A stretch of DNA of 37,943 nt from Aurantimonas coralicida DSM 14790 (GTDB taxonomy: Bacteria; Pseudomonadota; Alphaproteobacteria; Rhizobiales; Rhizobiaceae): contig NZ_ATXK01000016.1 of the NCBI RefSeq assembly GCF_000421645.1, positions 1-37,943 on the forward strand, given 5' to 3'. The notes under the pieces are model-generated. The model was given only the letters and a program-made list of their open reading frames with translations, made no database searches and was not told the origin of the DNA. The translations under genes were made by a program, and so were the position numbers. Below, one piece after another: positions 16,712 through 24,345 of the stretch. How positions within the stretch are numbered: the first letter of the stretch is position 1; each line of letters opens with the position of its first letter.

Positions 16712-18265
16712 TCAGTTCCCCGTCTCGAAGATTGCGGAATAGCTGTCGGTCTCACCCGCGACCGGATCGGTGACCACGAAGCGGAAGCTGGTCTCGCCCG
16801 CCTGCAGCGCGCTCGCCGGCTGGGCGACGAAGACCCGCAGTGCACGCAGCTGATCCGGCGCGACGGGAATGTCGAAGCTTCGCGCGGCCGGCGCATCGAT
16901 GTCGGCGATGGTCATCGTCGCTTCCGGCAGCCCTTCGAGCGCCAGCCCGATCGTGCGCGGCTGCGGCAGCATGTTGAGCAGCTTCACGGTGTAGCCGTTG
17001 CGGATGGACCCGTCGGCGAGGGTGACGGCGACCGGGTTGCGGTCGTGCTGGACGTTGATCTGCAGACGGTCGCGGGCCAGCAGCGCGATGGTCAGCCCGA
17101 CGCCGATCGCCGACCACATGGCCAGGTAGATCAGGGTGCGGGTGCGCAGGATGATGCGCCAGTCGAAATGCCGCAGCCCCGCGATGAAGCGGCCCGCATG
17201 GTCGCGCACGCGGGACGGGTCGATGGCGCCGGTCGCCGGGTCCGTGGCGGCGGCCATGTTGGCGTTGTAGTCGCTGAGCGTGGCGTAGGAGATCAGGCCG
17301 CGCTCGCGCCCGAGCTTGTCCATCACGCCATCGCAGGCGTCGATGCACAGGGCGCAGGTGATGCAGGCCATCTGCTGGCCGTCGCGGATGTCGATGCCCA
17401 TCGGGCAGACCGCGACACAGGCGTTGCAGTCGACGCAGTCGCCGGCCGGCACGCCCGCCGCGGCAGCCTTCTTGGCGCCGCGAGTCCGCGGTTCGCCGCG
17501 CCAGTCATTGTAGGTGACGGTGAGCGAATCCTCGTCGAGCATGGCCGCCTGGATGCGCGGCCAGGGACACATGTAGATGCAGACCTGTTCGCGCATCAGC
17601 CCGCCGAAAACGTAGGTGGTGGCGGTCAGGAGAGCGACGGTGGCATAGGCGATGAACGGCGCCTCGCCGGTGACGAAGCTCGTCAGCAGGCTCGGGGCGT
17701 CGGCGAAGTAGAAGATCCAGGCGCCGCCGGTCGCCACGGCGACGACGATCCAGGTGGCGTGCTTCAGGACCCGCTTGCGCAGCTTGTCGAGGCTCCAGGG
17801 CGCCTTGTCGAGCTTGATGCGGGCATTGCGGTCGCCCTCGAAGAAGCGCTCGATGACGAGGAAGAGGTCGGTCCAGACCGTCTGCGGGCAGGTGTAACCG
17901 CACCACGCCCGGCCGACGACGGAGGTGACCAGGAACAGGCCGACGCCGGCCATGACCAGAAGCCCGGCGACGAAGAAGAATTCCTGTGGCCAGATCTCGA
18001 TGAAGAAGAAATAGAAGCGGCGGTTGGCCATGTCGATCAGGACGGCCTGATCGGGCGCGTAGGGACCACGATCCCAGCGCAGCCACGGGGTCACGTAGTA
18101 GATGCCGAGGGTGATCGCCATGATCAGCCATTTCAGCTGGCGAAACTGCCCCTCGGTGCGCCTGGGGAAGATCTTCTCGCGCTTGGCGTAGAGGGGCTGG
18201 TCCTGGCGACTGGCGGCGTTGACGGCTTCGACGTCGAGGCGTTCGATGTCGGGCTGATGCAGCAT
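16712..18265 (-). CDS. fixG: cbb3 oxidase assembly ferredoxin-like protein FixG/CcoG
   Basis: Membrane protein with 4Fe-4S centres; family members reduce copper during cbb3 assembly. The product is 517 residues. It has several helices, 'RAWCGYTCPQTVWTDLF', 'CIYMCPWPRIQ', and two ferredoxin-type clusters ('CVDCNACVAVCP' and 'CITCALCIDACD'). A C-terminal immunoglobulin-like periplasmic domain follows the last helix. I start at 18265 (MLHQPDIERL), preceded by GAGAGA; a longer frame to 18304 lacks a ribosome binding site. It is the first gene of fixGHIS, with a FixK box about 80 bp upstream. Confidence 0.95.
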   Translation of the reverse strand: MLHQPDIERLDVEAVNAASRQDQPLYAKREKIFPRRTEGQFRQLKWLIMAITLGIYYVTPWLRWDRGPYAPDQAVLIDMANRRFYFFFIEIWPQEFFFVAGLLVMAGVGLFLVTSVVGRAWCGYTCPQTVWTDLFLVIERFFEGDRNARIKLDKAPWSLDKLRKRVLKHATWIVVAVATGGAWIFYFADAPSLLTSFVTGEAPFIAYATVALLTATTYVFGGLMREQVCIYMCPWPRIQAAMLDEDSLTVTYNDWRGEPRTRGAKKAAAAGVPAGDCVDCNACVAVCPMGIDIRDGQQMACITCALCIDACDGVMDKLGRERGLISYATLSDYNANMAAATDPATGAIDPSRVRDHAGRFIAGLRHFDWRIILRTRTLIYLAMWSAIGVGLTIALLARDRLQINVQHDRNPVAVTLADGSIRNGYTVKLLNMLPQPRTIGLALEGLPEATMTIADIDAPAARSFDIPVAPDQLRALRVFVAQPASALQAGETSFRFVVTDPVAGETDSYSAIFETGN

Positions 18266-18337
18266 GGTCTCTCTCGACGTTCGGCGGGCACCGCAGGGCG
18301 GCATCCGTGTCGATAGCCCCGCGTCGGCGGACCGGCC

Positions 18338-18351
18338 TTGATCTGCATCAA
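18338..18351 (-). promoter_or_regulatory. FixK/FNR box upstream of fixG
   Basis: TTGATCTGCATCAA is a perfect match to the TTGAT-N4-ATCAA consensus, centred about 79 bp before the fixG start. Activation of fixGHIS under low oxygen by a FixK/FnrN-type protein is inferred; no such regulator is in the window. Confidence 0.9.
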
Positions 18352-18417
18352 CGCCCGGCGGTGCGTGGGTGCGTCGCGGGAGCGCACCATCGTGGACGAG
18401 GCCTTGCCGACAAGACG

Positions 18418-18446
18418 AAGCCCCCGGCTGGCGGGCCGGGGGCTTT
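18418..18446 (-). terminator. terminator of the fixNOQP operon
   Basis: AAGCCCCCGGC (18418-18428) and GCCGGGGGCTT (18435-18445) form a perfect 11-bp stem about 36 bp after the fixP stop. Only short T stretches flank it. It separates fixNOQP from fixGHIS, which has its own FixK box. Confidence 0.8.
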
Positions 18447-18481
18447 GGTCGCGACCTCCCTCGCGACCGGGCGGCGGGATC

Positions 18482-19354
18482 CTATTCGCCGCCGCCGAGA
18501 CTGTGGACGTAGACCGCGAGTTCCTTGATCGCGGTGTTGCCGAGGCGCTCGCCCCAGGCCGGCATGACGCCATGGCGCGGACGGCTTATCTGCGTCGCGA
18601 TGGCGGTCGCGTCGCGGCCGTAGAGCCAGATCGCGTCGTTGAGCGCGGGCGCGCCGACCTCCTTCATGCCTTCGCCCGCCTCGCCATGGCAGAAGACGCA
18701 GTTCTGCGCGTAGATGTCGGCACCACGCGTTGCGGCGTCGGGCCGGTCGTCGCGGCCGGTCAGCGACAGGACATATTGCGAGACGTCGGCGATCTGGTCG
18801 CGATCGAGAATGCCGTCACGACCGAAGGCCGGCATGTCGGCGACCCGGGTGTCGGGGTCCGGCGCATAGCGGATGCCGTGCTGCAGGGTGACGGCGATCT
18901 CCTCCAGCGAACCGCCCCAGATCCAGGCGTCGTCGTTGAGGTTCGGATAGCCCGGGCTGCCGGCGGCGCCGGAGCCATGGCACTGGACGCAATTGACCTT
19001 GTAGGACGCTTCGCCGGCGGCGATCGCGAACGGACGAAGCTCCGGATCGGCGGCGATGGTCGCCACGTTCGAGGTGCGGATGGCGGCGATGCGGTCGGCA
19101 TTCGCCATCTCCAGCGCCGACATCTCGGTGCGCAGATCCGCACGGCTCGACCAGCCGAGCAGGCCCGTCGTCGCCGAATTGACCAGCGGCCAGGCCGGAT
19201 AGAGCGCCGTATAGACCGCCGCGAAGGCGATGGAGGCGTAGAAGGTCCACAGCCACCAGCGCGGCAGCGGGTTGTTGAGCTCCTTGATGCCGTCCCAGGA
19301 ATGGCCGGTCGTCTCGATGCCGCTGACGTCGTCGATGTCCTTGTGATCGCTCAT
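18482..19354 (-). CDS. fixP: cbb3 oxidase diheme cytochrome c subunit
   Basis: Electron-entry subunit of the cbb3 terminal oxidase; membrane-anchored, with hemes in the periplasm. The product is 290 residues. The N-terminal cytoplasmic segment 'DGIKELNNPLPRWWLWTFYA' leads into one helix. Two c-type heme sites follow: CVQCH (122-126) and CVFCH (219-223), with distal Met ligands likely in 'VADMPAFG' and 'HGVMPAWG'. Length and motif spacing are normal. It follows fixQ by 3 bp and is the last gene of the structural operon. Confidence 0.96.
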   Translation of the reverse strand: MSDHKDIDDVSGIETTGHSWDGIKELNNPLPRWWLWTFYASIAFAAVYTALYPAWPLVNSATTGLLGWSSRADLRTEMSALEMANADRIAAIRTSNVATIAADPELRPFAIAAGEASYKVNCVQCHGSGAAGSPGYPNLNDDAWIWGGSLEEIAVTLQHGIRYAPDPDTRVADMPAFGRDGILDRDQIADVSQYVLSLTGRDDRPDAATRGADIYAQNCVFCHGEAGEGMKEVGAPALNDAIWLYGRDATAIATQISRPRHGVMPAWGERLGNTAIKELAVYVHSLGGGE

Positions 19355-19357
19355 CGG

Positions 19358-19513
19358 TCAGTCCTCCTTGAAGGGGATGCTGGCGGCATCGTCGGCGGCG
19401 CGCTTGGCGCCCGGCCGGAGGACCCAGGCGAGAACGCCGAGGAAGAACAGCGTCAGGGCGAGAAGCGCCCAGCTGTCTGCGAAGGCACGCATGCTGTGGT
19501 AGTCGAAATCCAT
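19358..19513 (-). CDS. fixQ: cbb3 oxidase small subunit CcoQ
   Basis: 51 residues with a single membrane helix ('WALLALTLFFLGVLAWVLRP') and the polar tail 'AADDAASIPFKED'. 'DYHSMRAFADSW' is the usual CcoQ opening. It stabilises the core complex. The start at 19513 follows AGGAG at about 8 nt. The longer frame to 19690 would run inside fixO, so I reject it. Confidence 0.94.
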   Translation of the reverse strand: MDFDYHSMRAFADSWALLALTLFFLGVLAWVLRPGAKRAADDAASIPFKED

Positions 19514-19523
19514 CCGGAGGCTC

Positions 19524-20324
19524 CTAGCGGTCGTTGCGTTCCGGCTCGTAGACGGAGAAGTCCACCAGGGTGCCGAGCATCTGCAGGTAGGCGACCAGCG
19601 CATCCATCTCGGTGAGACGCTGGTTGTTGCCGTCGAAGGTGCCGACGACCGCCTTGGGGTAGCGGGCGAGAAGGCCGGTCGTGTCGCCATTGGCGGTCGC
19701 CTGGACCATCAGGTCGGCCCTGGCGTTCTCGATCATCTCGTCGCTGTAGGGCACGCCGACGGCGCGATTGGCCCGCAGGTGACCGGCCGGATCGCGCATG
19801 TCGAGATCGGTGGTCGCCAGGAAGCCGTAGGATGGCATCACCGATTCCGGCACGACCGAGCGCGGCTCGATCATGTGCTGAACATGCCATTCGTCGCTGT
19901 AGCGACCACCGACACGGGCAAGATCGGGGCCCGTGCGCTTCGACCCCCACTGGAACGGATGGTCGAACATGGATTCCGCCGCGAGGCTGTAATGGCCGTA
20001 GCGCTCGACCTCGTCCCGGAACGGCCGGATCATCTGGCTGTGGCAGGTATAGCAGCCCTCGCGGATGTAGATGTTGCGCCCGGCGAGCTCGAGCGGCGAG
20101 TAGGGCCGCATGCCCTCCACCTTCTCGATGGTGTTCTCCAGGTAGAACAGCGGGGCGATCTCGACGATGCCGCCGACGCTGACCACCAGCAGGGACAGGA
20201 CGAGAAGCAGCGTGGCGTTGCGCTCGACCCGGCCATGCTTGGCGAGAATGCCCCGGGCGACCGGGTCGGCCTTCACTTCCGGCAGGGCGCCGTCGAGGGT
20301 GGGACGTTCGGTTTCCTTGCTCAT
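19524..20324 (-). CDS. fixO: cbb3 oxidase monoheme cytochrome c subunit
   Basis: Membrane-anchored monoheme cytochrome that passes electrons to the catalytic subunit. The product is 266 residues, somewhat longer than usual because of a charged N-terminal extension ('[19 protein letters not shown]'). One N-terminal helix follows ('[18 protein letters not shown]'), then the heme motif '[15 protein letters not shown]' (Cys91, Cys94, His95) and '[11 protein letters not shown]' with a Met ('VMPSYGF') as likely ligand. AAGGGG precedes the ATG at 20324. It lies 11 bp after fixN. Confidence 0.96.
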   Translation of the reverse strand: MSKETERPTLDGALPEVKADPVARGILAKHGRVERNATLLLVLSLLVVSVGGIVEIAPLFYLENTIEKVEGMRPYSPLELAGRNIYIREGCYTCHSQMIRPFRDEVERYGHYSLAAESMFDHPFQWGSKRTGPDLARVGGRYSDEWHVQHMIEPRSVVPESVMPSYGFLATTDLDMRDPAGHLRANRAVGVPYSDEMIENARADLMVQATANGDTTGLLARYPKAVVGTFDGNNQRLTEMDALVAYLQMLGTLVDFSVYEPERNDR

Positions 20325-20334
20325 GTCTGGCCCC

Positions 20335-21978
20335 TTACCCTGCCATCTGGATTGCGGGCGTCTGTCCGCCCATCGGTACTTCCGACCGGATCTCGCCGCG
20401 GATGGTCTTGTAGACGTTGAAGGCCATGATCAGCGCGCCGGCGAGGTACATCAGGCCGCCGATCATGCGCAGCACGTAGTAGGGATGCATGGCCGCGACG
20501 GTTTCGGCGAAGGAGTAGACGAGGTAGCCGTCGGCTCCGTATTCGCGCCACATCAGGCCCTGCATGATGCCCGAGACCCACATCACCGCTGCGTAGACGA
20601 CGATGCCGAGCGTCGCGAGCCAGAAGTGCCAGTTGACCAGGCGGAGGCTGTAGAGCCGCTCGCGGTGCCAGAGCTTGGGCACCAGATGATAGACCGCGCC
20701 GAAGGAGATCATGCCGACCCAGCCGAGCGCACCGGAATGGACGTGTCCGATGGTCCAGTCGGTGTAGTGGCTCAGCGAGTTCACCGCCTTGATCGACATC
20801 ACCGGACCCTCGAAGGTCGACATGCCGTAGAAGGCGACGGAGATGACCATCATGCGCAGGATCGGATCGGTGCGCAGCTTGTCCCAGGCACCCTGCAGCG
20901 TCATCAGGCCGTTGATCATGCCGCCCCAGGAGGGCATCCACAGCATGATCGAGAAGACCATGCCGAGCGTCTGCGCCCAGTCGGGCAGGGCGGTGTAGTG
21001 GAGGTGGTGCGGCCCGGCCCAGATGTAGAGGAAGATCAGCGACCAGAAGTGGATGATCGACAGGCGGTAGGAATAGACCGGCCGGTTCGCCTGCTTCGGA
21101 ATGAAGTAGTACATCATGCCGAGGAAGCCGGCGGTGAGGAAGAAGCCCACGGCGTTGTGGCCGTACCACCACTGGGTCAGCGCATCCTGCACGCCGGAGA
21201 AGGCCGAATAGCTCTTGGCGCCCATGAAGGAGACGGGCATCGAGAGATTGTTGACCACGTGCAGCATCGCGATGGTCACGATGAAGGCCAGATAGAACCA
21301 GTTGGCGACGTAGATGTGGGGTTCCTTGCGGCGGATCAGCGTGCCGAGGAACACCGCCAGATAGGCGAGCCAGACCACCGTCAGCCACAGATCGACATAC
21401 CATTCCGGCTCGGCATATTCGCGGCTCTGGGTGATGCCGAGAAGGTAGCCGGTCGCCGCCAGGACGATGAAGAGCTGGTAGCCCCAGAACACGAACCAGG
21501 CGAGATTGCCGCCCCACAAGGTTGCCCGGCAGGTGCGCTGGACGACGTAGAAGGAGGTGGCGATCAGCGCATTGCCGCCGAAGGCGAAGACCACGGCGGA
21601 GGTGTGCAGCGGACGCACGCGGCCGAAATTGAACCAGGGTTCGATGTTGAGATCGGGCCAGGCAAGCTGCGCGGCGGCGAGCACGCCGACGAGAAATCCG
21701 ACAATGCCCCAGGCGACTGTCGCGATGACGCCGTAGCGCACCACCTCGTCGGCATATTCGGTGCCGTTGGTCTTCAGCGGGATCTGCGCGGCGTCGGCGA
21801 ATTCGATGCGCCGCAGCAGCACCACCGTCGCGCCCGCCAGGATGAAGAACAGGACATAGGCATGCGCGGCGAACTGCGCATCCCTGGCAAAGCCGGCCCC
21901 GAGCAGCGCGACCAGCGCCGCGCCGCCGATGAACATCGCCTCGGTTTGGTATTTCACGTCAGGAACCCCCTCGGTCAT
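20335..21978 (-). CDS. fixN: cbb3 oxidase catalytic subunit I
   Basis: Heme-copper oxidase subunit that reduces O2 at the b3-CuB site. The product is 547 residues from ATG 21978 with 12-14 membrane segments. The CuB/heme histidines are visible in '[17 protein letters not shown]', '[17 protein letters not shown]', '[16 protein letters not shown]' and '[13 protein letters not shown]'. The start is uncertain. ATG 21978 has no clear Shine-Dalgarno, whereas GTG at 21957 ('VKYQTEAMF') follows GAGGGGG at about 7-8 nt and matches the usual FixN opening, giving 540 residues. It is the first gene of fixNOQP. Confidence 0.96.
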   Translation of the reverse strand: MTEGVPDVKYQTEAMFIGGAALVALLGAGFARDAQFAAHAYVLFFILAGATVVLLRRIEFADAAQIPLKTNGTEYADEVVRYGVIATVAWGIVGFLVGVLAAAQLAWPDLNIEPWFNFGRVRPLHTSAVVFAFGGNALIATSFYVVQRTCRATLWGGNLAWFVFWGYQLFIVLAATGYLLGITQSREYAEPEWYVDLWLTVVWLAYLAVFLGTLIRRKEPHIYVANWFYLAFIVTIAMLHVVNNLSMPVSFMGAKSYSAFSGVQDALTQWWYGHNAVGFFLTAGFLGMMYYFIPKQANRPVYSYRLSIIHFWSLIFLYIWAGPHHLHYTALPDWAQTLGMVFSIMLWMPSWGGMINGLMTLQGAWDKLRTDPILRMMVISVAFYGMSTFEGPVMSIKAVNSLSHYTDWTIGHVHSGALGWVGMISFGAVYHLVPKLWHRERLYSLRLVNWHFWLATLGIVVYAAVMWVSGIMQGLMWREYGADGYLVYSFAETVAAMHPYYVLRMIGGLMYLAGALIMAFNVYKTIRGEIRSEVPMGGQTPAIQMAG

Positions 21979-22058
21979 AGGCCCGCCGGACGCCGATTCG
22001 ATCAGACGGTCGCAATCGCGGGATGGGGGTGGTGTGGCAGCGGCGACGGGCCGGCGCT

Positions 22059-22072
22059 TTGATGTCGATCAA
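22059..22072 (-). promoter_or_regulatory. FixK/FNR box upstream of fixN
   Basis: TTGATGTCGATCAA is a perfect TTGAT-N4-ATCAA palindrome, centred 87 bp before ATG 21978. It is the expected anaerobic activation site of fixNOQP. I see no convincing -10 hexamer at the matching distance. Confidence 0.9.
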
Positions 22073-22245
22073 GCGGGGTCGCGGGAGGCGGCGTTATGCG
22101 CTGGCGGCGGGTGTTGCGGGCGCAAGCGCGTGGGCTCGGCCGGTGCGGGGTGTGACGGATGCGGCGTGGATTGTCAGGGGGAGCAGCGGTTGCCGCGGCG
22201 CGGCGGAGCCCATGCCCGCGAGGCGGTAGGCGGCTGCCAGGATTT

Positions 22246-22279
22246 GGCATGGGTCCTCGGGTCGAGCCCGAGGATAACG
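22246..22279. repeat. RIME-like intergenic palindrome, copy 1
   Basis: Core CCTCGGG-tcgag-CCCGAGG with flanks. It is a near-exact inverted copy (32 of 34 positions) of the element at 22526-22559. Such palindromes are common between genes in Rhizobiales; translated, they give the spurious peptide 'GPRVKPEDD'. Confidence 0.75.
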
Positions 22280-22334
22280 ACCTTGTTCGGGAGCTTGGCG
22301 CGTAAGACGACCTCGTTCGGGAGTATGGCGCGTC
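22277..22334. repeat. two imperfect tandem copies of a 30-bp unit
   Basis: Units start at 22277 and 22307 with the shared core CGTTCGGGAG (TTGTTCGGGAG in the first) and end in GGCGCGT. They are contiguous with the first RIME-like element. Confidence 0.6.
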
Positions 22335-22416
22335 AGCGCACTGGACGGCGCGTGCTGGCCGATGCAGATCGGCAGCGATGGCGACCACGACGGTGGCGGG
22401 TGACGATGATGATAGC

Positions 22417-22444
22417 GAAGCCGGAAGCCGGAAGCCGGAAGCCG
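22417..22444. repeat. tandem heptamer, four copies of GAAGCCG
   Basis: Four perfect head-to-tail copies of GAAGCCG. A simple-sequence tract of this kind may vary in copy number between strains. Confidence 0.85.
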
Positions 22445-22525
22445 ACGCTGAACAGAACGTGGTCAAAACGCAGAAGCAGAAGCGACCGCAGAGGCGCACG
22501 ACGGCTGGCCGCCACATCCCCCGCG

Positions 22526-22559
22526 CGTCATCCTCGGGCTTGACCCGAGGACCCATGCC
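22526..22559. repeat. RIME-like intergenic palindrome, copy 2 (inverted)
   Basis: Core CCTCGGG-cttga-CCCGAGG in opposite orientation to copy 1 and about 250 bp away. Together they could form a long stem across the intervening repeats. The stretch from 21979 to 22642 otherwise holds only the fixN promoter and the two tandem repeats listed. Confidence 0.75.
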
Positions 22560-22642
22560 TCGACGGTGGCGGTATCAGAGGCGCTGCAGAACGGCCGTCA
22601 CCGACGCGCCGTCGCCCGTCACGCCCCGCGCAGCGCCACGCC

Positions 22643-23065
22643 TCACTCGAACGCCTTGCCGTTCCACTTCACCGAGACCGACTGGCCGCCATGCCCGTAC
22701 ATGGAGATGGGCGGGCGGCGGCCCTCGCCGATCGTGACGCCGCCGCCGAGCACCTCGCCGACCTTCTTCAGGAGCCCGCCACGGCGCACATAGAAGATCA
22801 CCGAGCAGACCTGCGCGCCGCAGAACATGCTGCGACCGAACCGACCGTCGCCGCAGAAGATCGCGTCATGGGACAGGATAAGGTCCGACTTGCCGTCGCC
22901 GTCGAGGTCGCGCTCGATCACGCCGACCGGATCGATCGTGCCCCGCCCGCCATCGCAGGCCTCGGCGATCTGTTCCTTCACCACCCAGGCGGCCGCCTTG
23001 GTCCGTGCCTCGACCGGCGTCCACGCCAGGGCGAGGGTAAAGATCGTCACCAAAGCCCTCTTCAT
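22643..23065 (-). CDS. secreted protein with an FG-GAP/VCBS-like calcium loop
   Basis: 140 residues. The signal peptide 'MKRALVTIFTLALAWTPVEA' precedes a mature domain with the acidic loop 'ERDLDGDGKSDLILSHDAIF', the D.DGDG..D pattern of FG-GAP/EF-hand-like calcium sites. Four Cys ('EACDGG', 'IFCGDG', 'MFCGAQVCSV') could form two disulfides in the periplasm. The C-terminus is basic. GGTAGG precedes the ATG at 23065. I cannot name a function. It is isolated between repeat-rich regions. Confidence 0.75.
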   Translation of the reverse strand: MKRALVTIFTLALAWTPVEARTKAAAWVVKEQIAEACDGGRGTIDPVGVIERDLDGDGKSDLILSHDAIFCGDGRFGRSMFCGAQVCSVIFYVRRGGLLKKVGEVLGGGVTIGEGRRPPISMYGHGGQSVSVKWNGKAFE

Positions 23066-23319
23066 CGCATGCCTACCGTTGCGTCACCCGATCAAGCTGC
23101 CGGGAGTGTCGGCGCAAGGCAAGCGCGGGCGGGTGCCTCCGGGACGGGAGAGCGAACGTCCGTCGCAGGTCATGACGCCGCAGAGGGCCGTTCTGGCTCG
23201 TCGCGCCGTGCAGGGTTGCTGCCAATCCGTTTGCGGCGGCAGGCCGGCCCCGTACGCGCGCCGTCGCGTGAAACCGGGGGAGTCCAGCCACCCGGAGCAG
23301 GAGTCTCGTCACCAAAACG

Positions 23320-23354
23320 AAAAAGCCCCGGAAGCAGGGCTTCCGGGGCTTTTT
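23320..23354. terminator. perfect bidirectional terminator without an obvious gene
   Basis: AAAAAGCCCCGGAA (23320-23333) pairs with 23341-23354, giving T5 on either strand. No gene ends just before it on either side, so it may mark a deleted gene or protect the unit at 23581 from read-through. The rest of 23066-23580 has no supported gene. Confidence 0.85.
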
Positions 23355-23358
23355 GTCC

Positions 23359-23460
23359 CGCGACACATAGTTTCCCGCAATCGTCCCACTCGGCCGGCTC
23401 GAAATCAACGACTTACGCGATCGGCGCGCCACATAGTTCGCCTCAGGTGACAATAGGATT
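23359..23460. repeat. IS-end-like repeats, copies A and B
   Basis: Copy A, CGCGACACATAGTTTCCCGC at 23359 onward, matches copy C at 24038-24058 in 20 of 21 positions and in the same orientation. Copy B (from about 23424) shares the ACATAGTT core and then a segment like copy C's flank (CAGGTGACAATAGG against CAGGCGACAACGGG). Multiple diverged sites of this kind resemble transposase-binding repeats at IS21-type ends; that identity is inferred. Confidence 0.5.
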
Positions 23461-23580
23461 TGTCGCAGAAGGTCGGCGCGAAGCGCCAGCAGCCGGTGAG
23501 ATCCGTCTCCCAGATCCGGGAGCAGGAACGGGCCGCGCCTTTGCCAGTTGTTTCGGCAAGGCAGATCATTGGAGGGTGAA

Positions 23581-23889
23581 ATGACAGACTTCGTTGACAA
23601 CACGCTCGGAGCTATTGAGGCGGAAATGAAGGCCAAGGCTGAAGGCGGGACAGTCACCATCGATGCGGCGCACTGTTCGGGTGAAGAGATCATCGACCTC
23701 GTCAAGGGAGCCGCAAAGCTGGCATCTGAAAACGGGCAGAAGCTCAAAGGTGTCCGCCTTGCCGCGGAGTGCTTCACGCGAGCCGGCATCGAGCGAACGA
23801 CTGGCAATAGCGGAGAGGTAGCAGGGGTGCCAGTGGTCCAGGTTATTGATTTCGACAAGATGGATCTGGTGTTCGAGGCCGGCGTCTAG
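23581..23889 (+). CDS. unknown 102-residue protein
   Basis: A cytoplasmic alpha/beta protein beginning MTDFVDNTLGAIEAEMKAKA. It has an acidic N-terminal helix, then 'GGTVTIDAAHCSGEEIIDLV', a helical 'KGAAKLASENGQKLKGVRLA' and a C-terminal strand region 'VPVVQVIDFDKMDLVFEAGV'. GGAGG lies 6 nt before the ATG at 23581, so the start is firm. I do not recognise the family. IS-end-like repeats lie on both sides (23359-23460 and 24038-24080), so it may be cargo or a bystander of a lost mobile element. Confidence 0.7.
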   Translation: MTDFVDNTLGAIEAEMKAKAEGGTVTIDAAHCSGEEIIDLVKGAAKLASENGQKLKGVRLAAECFTRAGIERTTGNSGEVAGVPVVQVIDFDKMDLVFEAGV

Positions 23890-24345
23890 TGCCGGCGCGC
23901 CGGCAAATCGTGCCTGCGTGAAAATCTTGGCTGCCGACGTGAAAGAAGAGCGGGCGAGCGGAATCTTGCGGCATGTGCCGCAACGCTTCCTGATACCGTG
24001 GGTCGGCGACGACCCCAATGTTCGGGCAACGATGTCACGCGATACATAGTTTCCCGCAGGCGACAACGGGTTTCCCGCAGTCTCATTTGAGGGCTGAATC
24101 CATCGTCGCTTCGAGGGAGGTGCCCTCATATTCGCGGCCTGATGGTAGTAGATGGTTTTCCCCGCGTTGTTCCGGACCAGATACGGCGAAAAGCGGACTC
24201 CCTTGGCGCTGAACCCAAAACGGAATTGCTGATCTCTTCAGAGTCGCGGCCATTCGGCTGTTCGAATACCCCGGACCTTTGAAGGCGGCCGTAGCTATAT
24301 GGTTCAAGGAATAATCATCGAAATGGGGTGCGGGGGAGGGTGACC
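23890..24345. other. gene-free stretch with a repeat cluster
   Basis: About 450 bp with no supported gene. It contains repeats C and D and becomes AT-richer toward the HNH gene, whose promoter must lie here. No clear -35/-10 pair stands out. Confidence 0.5.
24038..24080. repeat. IS-end-like repeats, copies C and D
   Basis: TTTCCCGCAG occurs twice (24050-24059 and 24071-24080), the first inside the copy of the repeat seen at 23359. Together with copies A and B they bracket the unknown gene at 23581. Confidence 0.5.

Noticed and set aside
14746-18316. Plus-strand ORFs of 495 and 738 codons opposite fixI, fixH and fixG
   Set aside because: Acidic, low-complexity antisense frames of clear fix genes.
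18338-22062. Plus-strand ORFs opposite fixP, fixO and fixN
   Set aside because: Antisense shadows; the minus strand carries heme motifs and oxidase histidines.
22002-22556. 184-codon minus-strand ORF beginning MGPRVKPEDD
   Set aside because: Its start is a translated RIME-like palindrome and the body crosses tandem repeats; a well-known type of false gene.
22200-22560. CRISPR array
   Set aside because: The repeats are short tandem units and palindromes without regular unique spacers, and no cas gene is present.
23073-24129. Minus-strand ORFs with repeated 'GNYVSRD' peptides
   Set aside because: The repeated peptides are translations of the IS-end-like DNA repeats; no protein family is visible.
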